A stretch of DNA of 22,273 nucleotides from Kordiimonadaceae bacterium UBA4441. GTDB taxonomy: Bacteria; Pseudomonadota; Alphaproteobacteria; Sphingomonadales; Emcibacteraceae. The stretch spans positions 1-22,273 of the forward strand of contig DGPL01000043.1 in NCBI GenBank assembly GCA_002390425.1. Reading direction: 5' to 3'. Under the pieces are notes generated by a model that did no database searches, was not told the DNA's origin, and saw only the letters and a list, made by a program, of their open reading frames with translations. Of the stretch, positions 13,613 through 22,251 are shown piece after piece. The position numbers and the translations under genes were made by a program. Position 1 is the stretch's first letter, and each line of letters begins with the position of its first letter.

Positions 13613-16453
13613 TTACAATAATTTTGCTAAATATTGACCAGTAAAGCTGTTTTTTACCTTAGAAACGTCCTCTGGAGTGCCTTCTGCGATGATTTTTCCG
13701 CCTCCACTTCCCCCTTCGGGGCCAATATCGAGAATCCAATCTGCAGTTTTTATGACGTCAAGATTGTGTTCAATAATGATTACGGTGTTCCCTTTATCGA
13801 CCAGCGCTTGAATAACTTCGAGTAATTTTTTGATATCTTCAAAATGTAAACCCGTTGTCGGTTCATCAAGAATATATAATGTTCTACCAGTAGACCTTTT
13901 TGATAATTCTTTTGATAATTTCACCCGCTGTGCTTCACCGCCAGATAGAGTGGTGGCCGCTTGACCTATTTTAATATAATCAAGTCCCACTTTTTGCATC
14001 ATGGCAACTTTATCACGCACGCTCGGGATGGCGGCGAAAAAGTCCATGCCATCTTCGACGGTCATGTCAAGAATGTCGGAAATGCTTTTGCCTTTGAATT
14101 TAATTTCCAAAGTTTCGCGGTTATAGCGTTTACCGTCACAAACATCACATTTAACATAAACGTCGGGCAAGAAATGCATTTCAATTTTAATGACTCCGTC
14201 CCCATGACACGCTTCGCAGCGGCCGCCTTTAACGTTAAATGAAAAACGTCCCGGTTTATAACCGCGTGATTTTGCTTCTGGTAGGCCCGCGAACCAATCA
14301 CGGATTGGGGTAAATGCGCCCGTATAAGTGGCCGGGTTTGAACGTGGTGTTCGCCCAATCGGGGATTGATCAATTTCAACAATTTTATCAATAAACTCAA
14401 GCCCAGTGATATCTTCATGTTTGCCGGGGATCACGCGGCTTCTGTTAATTTTGCGGGCTACGGCTTTATATAATGTATCAATAGTAAGTGTTGATTTGCC
14501 ACTTCCGGATACGCCAGTGATACAAGTCATGACGCCGAGTGGGAATTTTGCGGTTACATTTTTTAAATTATTACCGGTTGCCCCTTTAACAACGATTTCT
14601 TTTCGCTTTTTACCTGCGAAATGACCTTTGCGTCGTTCACTTGGAATTTCAATGGACCTTATGCCGCTTAAATATTGTCCCGTAAGACTTTTTTTGCTGC
14701 TCATGATTTTCTTCGGTGTGCCTTGCGCCACAATTTCACCGCCATGAACGCCCGCACCGGGTCCCATATCAATGACATGATCCGCGGTTAGGATCGCTTC
14801 TTCGTCATGTTCAACAACAAGGACACTATTGCCCATGTCACGTAAGTTCGACAATGTTTTAAGCAGACGGCTGTTATCCCGTTGATGAAGCCCGATAGAG
14901 GGTTCATCCAAAACATATAAAACACCCGTAAGACCCGATCCAATTTGACTGGCAAGTCGAATACGCTGACTTTCACCACCGGATAATGTGCCAGACGTGC
15001 GTGAAAGATTTAGATATTCAAGACCAACATTATTCAAAAAACCAAGGCGTTCATTAATTTCTTTTAAAACACGGGATGCGATTTCATTATCTTTATCGGA
15101 TAGCTTTCCGGAAAGTTCCGTAAACCATTCAAGGGACCGACGTACGGATAATTCCGTAATTTCGCTGATGTGTTTTCCGTCAATTTTTACGGCGAGGGCT
15201 TCTTGTTTTAAACGGTGACCGTCACAGGCATCACATGTTGTCGAGCTTTGGAATTTCTCAAGTTCCTCGCGCATCATATTGCTGTCTGTTTCGCGCCAAC
15301 GTCTTTTGATGTTGCCTATTACCCCTTCGAATGATTTATTGACCACATAACTTTTGATGTTATCGCTGTTATATGTAATTTCAATTTCTTCAGAACCGCT
15401 ACCATTTAGTAGGACTTCTTTTATTTTTTCAGATAATTTTTTCCACGGTGTATTGGTTTTAAACTTATAATGCTTTGCAATACTTTCTAGGGTTTGCGCG
15501 TAATAGGGTGAATTGGATTTACCCCACGGAGCAAGCGCCCCTTCATTTAATGATAATGATGTATCCGGCACCACAAGTTCAGGATCAAAATATAATTTTT
15601 CACCAAGACCGTCACATGTTGGACAAGCACCAAACGGATTATTAAAAGAAAAAAGGCGTGGCTCAATTTCTTCGATGGTGAAACCAGATACGGGACAGGC
15701 GAATTTGGCAGAAAATAAAATTCTCTCACCGGTATCATCTGCAATTTCCACAACCGCAAGTCCATCGGATAAATTAAGTGCCGTTTCCATACTATCAGCG
15801 AGGCGGGTTTCAAGATCGGGTCTTACAACAAGACGATCAACCACCACTTCGATATCATGTTTGATTTTCTTATTTAAATCGGGAACATCTTCGATTTCAT
15901 AAAATTCGCCATCAACCTTAACCCGTTGAAAACCAGCTTTTAAAAGTTCCATGAACTCCTTGCGGTATTCGCCTTTACGGCCGCGGACAATTGGCGCAAG
16001 TAAATAAAGTCTTGATCCTTTTTCAAGTTCCATAATTTTATCGACCATTTGGCTAACGGTTTGGCTGGTAATGGGTTTTCCTGTTGCCGGGGAATATGGC
16101 ACGCCAATGCGCGCATATAAAAGACGCATATAATCATATATTTCTGTAACGGTTCCCACCGTTGAGCGCGGGTTACGTGACGTCGTTTTTTGTTCTATTG
16201 ATATAGCGGGGGAGAGCCCCTCAATATGATCGGCATCGGGCTTTTGCATCATTTCAAGGAACTGACGGGCATAAGCGGATAAACTTTCCACATATCGGCG
16301 TTGCCCTTCGGCATATATTGTATCAAAAGCAAGCGACGATTTACCTGAGCCACTAAGGCCAGTGATGACAACAAGTTTATCACGCGGGATATCAACATCC
16401 ACGGATTTTAGGTTGTGTTCTCTTGCCCCACGAACGGAAATTTTAGTTAGCAT
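13613..16453 (-). CDS. uvrA: Excinuclease ABC subunit A
   Basis: A 946-residue DNA damage sensor of nucleotide excision repair. It works as a dimer with UvrB and is full length for the family. It has two ABC ATPase modules: Walker A GLSGSGKSS (32-40) with signature LSGGESQR (490-497), and GVSGSGKST (647-655) with LSGGEAQR (836-843), each with a DEP-type Walker B. Zinc sites are C407/C410 and C746/C749/C769/C772. The first cysteine cluster has C253, C277 and C280 but Ser at 256, a substitution I recall as usual in alphaproteobacteria. It is divergent from ssb, with a LexA box in the shared gap, so SOS induction is expected. Confidence 0.98.
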   Translation of the reverse strand: MLTKISVRGAREHNLKSVDVDIPRDKLVVITGLSGSGKSSLAFDTIYAEGQRRYVESLSAYARQFLEMMQKPDADHIEGLSPAISIEQKTTSRNPRSTVGTVTEIYDYMRLLYARIGVPYSPATGKPITSQTVSQMVDKIMELEKGSRLYLLAPIVRGRKGEYRKEFMELLKAGFQRVKVDGEFYEIEDVPDLNKKIKHDIEVVVDRLVVRPDLETRLADSMETALNLSDGLAVVEIADDTGERILFSAKFACPVSGFTIEEIEPRLFSFNNPFGACPTCDGLGEKLYFDPELVVPDTSLSLNEGALAPWGKSNSPYYAQTLESIAKHYKFKTNTPWKKLSEKIKEVLLNGSGSEEIEITYNSDNIKSYVVNKSFEGVIGNIKRRWRETDSNMMREELEKFQSSTTCDACDGHRLKQEALAVKIDGKHISEITELSVRRSLEWFTELSGKLSDKDNEIASRVLKEINERLGFLNNVGLEYLNLSRTSGTLSGGESQRIRLASQIGSGLTGVLYVLDEPSIGLHQRDNSRLLKTLSNLRDMGNSVLVVEHDEEAILTADHVIDMGPGAGVHGGEIVAQGTPKKIMSSKKSLTGQYLSGIRSIEIPSERRKGHFAGKKRKEIVVKGATGNNLKNVTAKFPLGVMTCITGVSGSGKSTLTIDTLYKAVARKINRSRVIPGKHEDITGLEFIDKIVEIDQSPIGRTPRSNPATYTGAFTPIRDWFAGLPEAKSRGYKPGRFSFNVKGGRCEACHGDGVIKIEMHFLPDVYVKCDVCDGKRYNRETLEIKFKGKSISDILDMTVEDGMDFFAAIPSVRDKVAMMQKVGLDYIKIGQAATTLSGGEAQRVKLSKELSKRSTGRTLYILDEPTTGLHFEDIKKLLEVIQALVDKGNTVIIIEHNLDVIKTADWILDIGPEGGSGGGKIIAEGTPEDVSKVKNSFTGQYLAKLL

Positions 16454-16511
16454 TTATAATACCCGGTTTTTATTTTCACTAGCAATTTAAGGGATTCTAG
16501 GAATATGTAAA

Positions 16512-16526
16512 GTTCTTATTTTGTTC
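16512..16526. promoter_or_regulatory. LexA (SOS) box between uvrA and ssb
   Basis: GTTCTTATTTTGTTC fits GTTC-N7-GTTC, the alphaproteobacterial LexA operator, exactly. It lies 59 bases upstream of the uvrA start on one side and just before the predicted ssb -35 on the other. One LexA dimer could therefore repress both genes. Confidence 0.85.
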
Positions 16527-16530
16527 TCAG

Positions 16531-16559
16531 TTGCATTCATGATGTTTCATGGCTATTGT
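16531..16559 (+). promoter_or_regulatory. Candidate ssb promoter
   Basis: TTGCAT (16531-16536), a 17-base spacer and TATTGT (16554-16559) lie 39 bases before the ssb start codon and start 4 bases after the LexA box. Sigma70-like by pattern only. Confidence 0.5.
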
Positions 16560-16598
16560 GAACCATATTAGATTCGCATTTTTAAAGAAAGATACATC

Positions 16599-17093
16599 AT
16601 GGCAAGCGTAAATAAAGTAATTTTGGTTGGTAATTTGGGGCGTGATCCTGAAATTAGACACACAAATGATGGTTCACCAATCGCGCAATTAAGTATTGCG
16701 ACATCCGATACATGGAAAGACCGTTCAAGTGGGGAGCGTCGCGAACGCACAGAATGGCATCGCGTGGTTATTTTTAACGAGCATCTTTGTAAAGTGGCAG
16801 AAAATTACCTGAAAAAAGGATCGAAGGTTTATATTGAAGGTTCACTTCAAACTCGTAAATGGACAGATCAACAAGGTGTTGAAAAATATACAACTGAAGT
16901 TGTGTTGCAACGCTTTAACGGCGAACTAACTATGCTTGACGGTCGCAATGATAGCGGCGGCGGTTTCGGCGGCAGCGATGATGGCGGGTACGGCGGCGGA
17001 TCAGGCGGCGGCCTTAGCGGCGGTGGCCAAGGTGGCGGCGGATCAGCCCCAAGTAGCGGCGGATCAGATTTCGATGACGAGATCCCGTTTTAG
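16599..17093 (+). CDS. ssb: Single-stranded DNA-binding protein
   Basis: A 164-residue SSB that coats single-stranded DNA as a tetramer in replication, repair and recombination. The N-terminal OB fold shows VNKVILVGNLGRDPEIR, the aromatic TEWHRVVIFNEHL and KGSKVYIEGSLQTRKW. A Gly-rich flexible linker follows, and the conserved acidic tip DFDDEIPF recruits partner proteins. AAAGAAAG precedes ATG. The divergent arrangement with uvrA around a LexA box is the classic one. The Gly codons of the linker are GGC/GGT/GGA-rich, producing a local GC peak that is compositional, not foreign DNA. A terminator follows 15 bases after the stop. Confidence 0.97.
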   Translation: MASVNKVILVGNLGRDPEIRHTNDGSPIAQLSIATSDTWKDRSSGERRERTEWHRVVIFNEHLCKVAENYLKKGSKVYIEGSLQTRKWTDQQGVEKYTTEVVLQRFNGELTMLDGRNDSGGGFGGSDDGGYGGGSGGGLSGGGQGGGGSAPSSGGSDFDDEIPF

Positions 17094-17107
17094 AGAATAA
17101 AGAAAAG

Positions 17108-17132
17108 AGCCTCGCAATTGCGGGGCTTTTTT
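17108..17132 (+). terminator. Terminator of ssb
   Basis: The stem AGCCTCGC / GCGGGGCT (one T-G wobble) with loop AATT runs into TTTTTT, 15 bases after the ssb stop. A weaker T-rich stretch on the other strand could let it also serve the convergent DsbA-family gene, whose coding end overlaps it by two bases. Confidence 0.9.
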
Positions 17133-17751
17133 ATTTTGGGAACTCTATTAATCCAATAATCTTAGAAAGTGTGGTTTCAGCATTGCTATAATCATGATCG
17201 ATAAAATAATATTTTCCCGCTGTTTCAAGCACGAGTGACGGAAAGCCTCTATGGCTTAATTTTCTTGATAAGCTGATTTGATCCATTAATTGGTTTTTAA
17301 TTTTATCCGAATTTAAATCTGTTATGAATTTATTGGTATCAAGTGATATTTCTTTTGCTAAATCAATTAAAACGTGATCATCGGACGGGTTTAGTGCTCT
17401 TTGGTAATAGGCTTGTTGTATAGCATTGATCATTTCTTTTTCATGATTTTGTGCGCGTGCAGCGAGAACGGCACGACAGGCGGGGTATGTTGATCTGCGT
17501 GGTTTATTTTTGATCCAGAAATCGAAATTAAATTCTGTGCCTAGCATTTCTGAAATTCTATGCCATGCCCCAATGATCATTTGACGTGTTTCTTAGGGCA
17601 TTGGCTGATCGCTGTCTGGTGCAAGGCCGCCCACCACATATTTGAGCGCAGCGTTTGACGGTAATTGTTGCTGAATTTTCTCCCAGGTATTTACAAAACC
17701 ATAACACCACGCGCACATGGGGTCATGAATATAATATAGGGTTGAATTCAT
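17131..17751 (-). pseudogene. DsbA-family thioredoxin-like protein, interrupted by an in-frame stop
   Basis: The minus-strand reading frame starts at ATG 17751 and would encode about 206 residues of a DsbA/FrnE-like thiol oxidoreductase. The N-terminal part has the thioredoxin motif DPMCAWCYGF and runs to GGLAPDSDQPMP. A TAA at 17595-17593 (codon 53) then interrupts it. The frame continues unshifted with ETRQMIIGAWHRI, a FNFDFW block, PRRSTYPACRAVLAARAQ, AYYQRALNPSDD and a cis-Pro-like HRGFPSLV. The second part alone (149 residues from ATG 17580) lacks the active site and has no good ribosome site. A single base change, a base-calling error or stop readthrough would each explain it. No signal peptide is visible, so it would be cytoplasmic. 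Confidence 0.8.
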
Positions 17752-17966
17752 TTGTTTCTAGCTCCAGCATTTCAAGAAAACTATTCCTCGAATAGAATAA
17801 TAGCAATATTAATTTCATTTCTTGCAGGGAAGGCAAGATTTTCTCAATAAGAAACCATCCTTTCTGATAAAATTCTTGCAATTAAGTCCGATATGATGGA
17901 ACCTGATTTATAGGTTTTTCAATAATAAATTTTTGAAGATAAATAATTAATAAAGGAGCTTAGAAA
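17752..17966. other. AT-rich intergenic region
   Basis: This 215-base gap holds the start regions of the DsbA-family gene (-) and the small basic gene (+). I see two short hairpins, CTATTC-ctc-GAATAG (17781-17795) and CTTGC / GCAAG (17821-17837), and no open frame of note. No convincing promoter pair was found. Confidence 0.4.
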
Positions 17967-18191
17967 ATGGGATCAGGAGCAACACGGCCAAATACGGCTG
18001 ATGATAAAATGTTTGCAGCATTAGAACGCGGTGATCAAGGTGGGTTTAAAGATCGGAAGCCAGCAAAAATAAAGGCCAATAAGCTTATAAATGAAAAAGA
18101 AGCAAGAGCAAAAGAAGTGCGAAGCAAAGCCGATAAATTAAAAGCATTACGTCTTGCGGCGGAAGCAGAAAAAAAGGCTAATAAGAAATAA
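17967..18191 (+). CDS. Small basic hypothetical protein
   Basis: A 74-residue soluble protein with a Gly/Asp-rich start (MGSGATRPNTADDKMFAALE) and a Lys/Ala/Glu-rich second half (from about residue 30), predicted to be one long helix or coiled coil. A good AAGGAG Shine-Dalgarno stands 8 bases before ATG 17967, which together with Ala/Lys codon use makes it credible. It precedes the ABC transporter genes by 77 bases but shows no evident functional tie. I do not recognise the family. Its composition would suit a nucleic-acid-associated or ribosome-associated peptide, but that is only a guess. Confidence 0.65.
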   Translation: MGSGATRPNTADDKMFAALERGDQGGFKDRKPAKIKANKLINEKEARAKEVRSKADKLKALRLAAEAEKKANKK

Positions 18192-18268
18192 GGGGTAAAT
18201 ATTAAATCTTGTAATTAATACAGTTATATTGAAACCTGTTTTAAGCTTTTCAATTGGGAAAAATTCGG

Positions 18269-19126
18269 ATGAATATCATCAAAAAAATTATCGTTATTTT
18301 AAGCGTCATATTATCATTTATCGTAAGTGTTCCGGCGTCTGCCGCAAATTGCAGCACAGCACCTGATATGCTTGAAGAAATTTTAAAGCGCGGGAAAATC
18401 CGTATTGGATGGATTAATTCAAAGCCATTTCAATATAGAAATATGAGAGGTGAATTAGAAGGTGCATTCGTCAATGCCGGCAACATGTTAGGCGAAGAAT
18501 TATTAAAAGTAGAAGTCGAATGGGTTGAAGCCAAATGGGATACTTTTATTGCAGGACTTCAATCTGGGAAATTTGATATTGTTATTTCCAATGTAGCGCG
18601 CCGCCCAAACAGGGCGGCATCCGTCTGGTTTACGAAGCCTGTTGTCATTGGATCACAAACATTTTTGGTACGTAAAGATAAGAATATTACTAAGCTTTCG
18701 GATATTGATAAGCCCGGTTCAAATGTTGTTGTGCGCCTAGGTAGTGCAGCGCATATTACATATACGGAAAACGATAAAGAATTTTTCTCAAATGCGACAA
18801 TAAAATCAGTTGCACCGCCCGCCTTACCGGAACAAGAAGTGGCCAGTGGGCGTGCTATTGCAATGGGGGCAGGCTCCGTTGAAACGCAACAAATTGCACG
18901 TGCTAATTCCGATTGGGCCGAAGTCGTGGTTTTACCGGAATCACCACGTTCCGTTGGGGCGGGGTTTGTTATGCCACAATGTCAGCATAACCTACTTCAT
19001 TATATGAATACATTTGTTGATACGATCATTGAAACGAATTTTATGGCCAAACAGGCAGAAATATATCCTGATGTTGTTCTTGATGCCGTTGTCGCGCCAA
19101 CACGATTAATCGGTGATGTTAAATAA
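18269..19126 (+). CDS. Amino-acid ABC transporter substrate-binding protein
   Basis: A 285-residue periplasmic binding protein (type II, SBP_bac_3) with a clear signal peptide (IIKKIIVILSVILSF, cleavage near PASAA). It keeps the usual order: EEILKRGKIRIGW, a WDTFIAGLQSGKFDIVISNV lobe-1 segment, the RRPNRAASVWFTKPVV motif, and VVVRLGSAAHITYTEN in lobe 2. Two cysteines in the mature part could form a disulphide. The ATG at 18269 follows a GGGAAAA site; an upstream TTG at 18254 is less likely. Permease and ATPase genes follow. The ligand is probably a polar amino acid or derivative and cannot be fixed from sequence. Confidence 0.88.
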   Translation: MNIIKKIIVILSVILSFIVSVPASAANCSTAPDMLEEILKRGKIRIGWINSKPFQYRNMRGELEGAFVNAGNMLGEELLKVEVEWVEAKWDTFIAGLQSGKFDIVISNVARRPNRAASVWFTKPVVIGSQTFLVRKDKNITKLSDIDKPGSNVVVRLGSAAHITYTENDKEFFSNATIKSVAPPALPEQEVASGRAIAMGAGSVETQQIARANSDWAEVVVLPESPRSVGAGFVMPQCQHNLLHYMNTFVDTIIETNFMAKQAEIYPDVVLDAVVAPTRLIGDVK

Positions 19127-19152
19127 TAAAGTTATCTTCGTGAGCATTTAAT

Positions 19153-19896
19153 ATGGAATTTGAATTTCGGTTCGACATTGTTTGGAATAATTTCCCACTA
19201 TTATTAGAGGGCATTCAGACAACAATTCTGCTTTCATTGCTCACGATGGCTCTTGGAACGGTGATTGGGCTTTTTGTCGCGATAGTGCGGCTAAGAGCCA
19301 GAAAAATATTTGCCTTACCGCTGATAATTTACGTTGAGGTATTTAGGGGAACACCCGGGCTTATTCAAATTGTATGGATTTATTATTGTCTTCCCATTGT
19401 GACGGGGCTTCAGCTTGATGCGCTTACTTCGCTTGTAATTGCGATGGCATTAAATGTGGGTTCGTATTTATCTGAAGTGTTTCGTGCGGGTATTCAAGGG
19501 GTTGATAAGGGGCATATTGAGGCCGCCGCTGCGCTTGGATTTAAGCCGGGGCAAATAACGCGTAGGGTCGTGGTACCCCAAGCAGCCTATAGAATGATAC
19601 CGGCGATTGGCAATGTGTTTGTGTCCGCCATTAAATTATCATCCCTTTGTTCCGTACTTGGTATGGCAGAATTGATGTATCAGGGGCAGATCATTATCGC
19701 TAACTTCTTTAGACCGATTGAGGTATTCACGGTAGTTGCTGTTATATATTTGATTATGGCATATACCACATCATTATTTATGATGTATTTGGAATATAAA
19801 TTAGCGTGGGTTAATCGTGAAAAAGTTCCATTTTGGCAAAGGTTCAAGCAAATTAGCCAGTCCGCCTTTCAAATAAAACCGCAAGGAGGGCTATAG
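19153..19896 (+). CDS. Amino-acid ABC transporter permease
   Basis: A 247-residue inner-membrane permease of the His/Glu/Gln/Arg family with about five hydrophobic segments. The family start LLLEGIQTTILLSLLTMALGTVIG (17-40) is clear. So are VEVFRGTPGLIQIVWIYY (61-78) and the cytoplasmic EAA loop EAAAALGFKPGQITRRVVVPQA (123-144) that docks the ATPase. Only one permease is present, so it presumably forms a homodimer. It is 26 bases after the binding protein, and its end contains the GGAGGG ribosome site of the ATPase gene 2 bases on. Confidence 0.93.
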   Translation: MEFEFRFDIVWNNFPLLLEGIQTTILLSLLTMALGTVIGLFVAIVRLRARKIFALPLIIYVEVFRGTPGLIQIVWIYYCLPIVTGLQLDALTSLVIAMALNVGSYLSEVFRAGIQGVDKGHIEAAAALGFKPGQITRRVVVPQAAYRMIPAIGNVFVSAIKLSSLCSVLGMAELMYQGQIIIANFFRPIEVFTVVAVIYLIMAYTTSLFMMYLEYKLAWVNREKVPFWQRFKQISQSAFQIKPQGGL

Positions 19897-19898
19897 TC

Positions 19899-20666
19899 AT
19901 GACCGCTGCGGTGAATATTAAAAACTTGCATAAATCATTTGGCAACCTAGAGGTTTTAAAAGGTATTGACCTTGAGGTGGCGCAAGGTGAAGTTGTCTGT
20001 ATTTTAGGGCCGTCAGGTTCCGGAAAGTCAACATTGCTTAGGTGCATCAATCAGCTTAATAGTCCAGCCCAAGGAACCGTTTATATTAATGGTGACCCGA
20101 TTGGGTTTGAGCCACTCGAAAATAGTGACTTAAAAAAAGCAAATCAGACAATATTGGCCAGACAACGTAGTCGAATTGGTTATGTGTTTCAGCAATTTAA
20201 TTTGTGGCCGCACCGCACGGTTGTGGGCAATGTTGTTGAAGCATTACGCATCGTCAAAAAAATGAATAAGGCGAACGCTGAGAAAATTGCAATTGAAAGA
20301 ATTACAGAAGTGGGACTTCTGGATTGGAAAGATGAATATCCCGACACTTTGTCGGGTGGTCAACAACAAAGGGTGGCGATCGCGAGAATGCTTGCGATGG
20401 AACCAGAAGTGATGCTTTTCGATGAGCCGACATCGGCGCTTGATCCAGAACGTGTCGGCGAAGTTATTGAAGTTATGAAAGAATTGGCGGAGAAAGGACA
20501 TACGATGATCCTTGCGACGCATGAGCTTAATTTCGCGAGATATACGGCGGATAGAGCCATATTCATTGATGAAGGCGTCATTGTCGAACAAGCGCCAGCG
20601 CAAGAATTTTTTAATGCGCCAAAGTCAGAACGGCTTCGTAGATTTCTTAAAAGAATGAGTATGTAA
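19899..20666 (+). CDS. Amino-acid ABC transporter ATP-binding protein
   Basis: A 255-residue cytoplasmic ATPase of the GlnQ/HisP type that powers the transporter. It is complete: Walker A GPSGSGKST (37-45), Q-loop Gln98 in YVFQQFNLWPH, signature LSGGQQQRVAIAR (151-163), Walker B VMLFDEPTSALD (171-182) and switch His208 in LATHEL. GGAGGG inside the end of the permease gene precedes ATG 19899 by 8 bases. The stop is followed after 3 bases by the MmgE/PrpD start, so all four genes form one tight operon. Confidence 0.96.
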   Translation: MTAAVNIKNLHKSFGNLEVLKGIDLEVAQGEVVCILGPSGSGKSTLLRCINQLNSPAQGTVYINGDPIGFEPLENSDLKKANQTILARQRSRIGYVFQQFNLWPHRTVVGNVVEALRIVKKMNKANAEKIAIERITEVGLLDWKDEYPDTLSGGQQQRVAIARMLAMEPEVMLFDEPTSALDPERVGEVIEVMKELAEKGHTMILATHELNFARYTADRAIFIDEGVIVEQAPAQEFFNAPKSERLRRFLKRMSM

Positions 20667-20669
20667 GTT

Positions 20670-22070
20670 ATGAATTCTGATTACTCACCAGATTGGTTGC
20701 TTGCTAAATATGCTTATGAGCTTTCTTATTCTGATATTGATGAAAGTGCGCGTGATCATATTGCACAAATGATATTTGATGTGATTATCATTTCGATTGG
20801 TGCTTATAATGAAAAACATGGTTCCGGACTTATCAATGAAGATTTCAATTTAAAACATAATAAATCCGAAGAGGGATCAACTCTATGGTCTGGACGGGGT
20901 AAAATGCCAGCTAACCTCGCTGCATTATGTAATGGTACATGGGCAGAAATTCTTGATTATCAGGATGTTGTCGTTGATCCGCGTAATAATGGTCATTTAG
21001 GTGTTACGATTATCCCCGCGGCTTTTGCCGTTGCGGAACGGGAAGGATCAAGTGGTGAAGAGCTGATAACAGCCATTGCAGCAGGACTTGAGGTGGCAAT
21101 TGCCGTCCTTAGGGCCGTTGGACGACGCCATAGAAGCGAAGGTCGAGGGTTTAGAACCACAAGTATTGCTGGACCGCTAGGGGCATCTGTTGCCTGCGCA
21201 AAACTGTTAAATTTAGATATAAAACAAATTGCATATACCATGGGGATGGCGGGGGCATGTTCGCCAAACGGTCTTATGCCATCACTTGCCCCCGGAAACG
21301 GGTCCTTTGGAATGGATAAGGATTGGGTCAATGGGCAAGCCGCACAGCTTGCTGTTAATTCGGCGGATCTTGTGAAACATGGAATGACAGCAAGTGACCG
21401 TGTTGTCACCGGTGAAATGGGAATCGTAGCTAGCCACAGTCACGGCGATGGCCAAGAATTGAAAGTACCAAAAGGGGGCACACCAAATATTAGCAATATT
21501 TCACTGAAGAAATATGCGTGCTGTTATGGGGTTCATAGTGCCATTGAAGCTGCCAAAGCAATTTGTATTGATAAAGGGATTAATTCAGATGATATTGATA
21601 AGGTTTTTGTGCAGGTTAAAGCCGATAGCGCAAAAACATTATCAACACGAAAAATAAGCAATCATATGGCGGCACGGTTTAGTCTGCCATATGCGGTTGC
21701 ATTGGCCGTGATTAAAAAAGACGATATATCGATGCATGATTTTGAAGAACCAGCCATTTTTGACCAAAAGATTATTCAAATGATGGAAAGAATAGAAATT
21801 ATTGCGGATGAGGATTTAACGGAATTTCATGTTCAAACGGGTGGTTTTCCCGGGAAGGTTGAAATTGTTGTCGGCGATATTAAATATTCGGAAAGAATAG
21901 ATTACCCTGCAGGATCATCGCAGCGCCCTATGTCCTGGGGTGATATGGGACATAAGTTTGCTGAGCTCACTGCAAATCATTACTCAGATGAACAACGTCA
22001 GAAAATCATAACCGCCGGAAAAGAAATACCGGCGGTTCATGATATCAATCAATTTTCTAAGTTATTATAA
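20670..22070 (+). CDS. MmgE/PrpD family protein
   Basis: A 466-residue cytoplasmic protein of the MmgE/PrpD superfamily, which holds 2-methylcitrate dehydratase, cis-aconitate decarboxylase and epimerases acting on dicarboxylate-like substrates. Family landmarks are LCNGTWAEILDYQDV (86-100), NNGHLGVTIIPAAFAVAE (106-123), the ACSPNG region, KKYACCYGVHSAIEAA, ARFSLPYAVALAV and PAGSSQRPMSWGDMGHKF. It is not in a prp or mmg gene set. Instead it starts 3 bases after an amino-acid ABC ATPase without a strong ribosome site of its own, implying translational coupling. That makes it likely to act on what the transporter imports; the reaction is unknown. HLG replaces the more usual HPG. Confidence 0.88.
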   Translation: MNSDYSPDWLLAKYAYELSYSDIDESARDHIAQMIFDVIIISIGAYNEKHGSGLINEDFNLKHNKSEEGSTLWSGRGKMPANLAALCNGTWAEILDYQDVVVDPRNNGHLGVTIIPAAFAVAEREGSSGEELITAIAAGLEVAIAVLRAVGRRHRSEGRGFRTTSIAGPLGASVACAKLLNLDIKQIAYTMGMAGACSPNGLMPSLAPGNGSFGMDKDWVNGQAAQLAVNSADLVKHGMTASDRVVTGEMGIVASHSHGDGQELKVPKGGTPNISNISLKKYACCYGVHSAIEAAKAICIDKGINSDDIDKVFVQVKADSAKTLSTRKISNHMAARFSLPYAVALAVIKKDDISMHDFEEPAIFDQKIIQMMERIEIIADEDLTEFHVQTGGFPGKVEIVVGDIKYSERIDYPAGSSQRPMSWGDMGHKFAELTANHYSDEQRQKIITAGKEIPAVHDINQFSKLL

Positions 22071-22074
22071 GGGG

Positions 22075-22251
22075 TTATTTCCCTATTTTTTTATCGCTCA
22101 TCGCAATCCATAGAGCATGGATTATTGCGGGGACAAAAAATAACAACACCAAGATAATATTCAATATAAATGCACCGCTTATACCGCGCATTATAAATAC
22201 TGCGACGGGTGGTAAGAAAATGCATAATAGAATTAATAGAAGTTTGTTCAT
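22075..22251 (-). CDS. Pmp3/YqaE family small membrane protein
   Basis: A 58-residue protein with two hydrophobic segments matches the Pmp3/YqaE (UPF0057) family. The first segment contains LPPVAVFIMRG. The second is LNIILVLLFFVPAIIHALWIA, followed by a short basic tail. Family members are linked to membrane potential and salt or cold stress in yeast and plants; the bacterial role is poorly known. AAGG stands about 10 bases before ATG 22251. It is convergent with the PrpD gene, with only 4 bases between the stops. Confidence 0.85.
   Translation of the reverse strand: MNKLLLILLCIFLPPVAVFIMRGISGAFILNIILVLLFFVPAIIHALWIAMSDKKIGK

Noticed and set aside
15513..15902. A 129-codon + strand frame
   Set aside because: It is antisense to uvrA, with biased low-complexity composition.
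16960..17070. GGC/GGT-rich tract as a tandem DNA repeat
   Set aside because: It is the Gly-rich linker of SSB, irregular at the DNA level.
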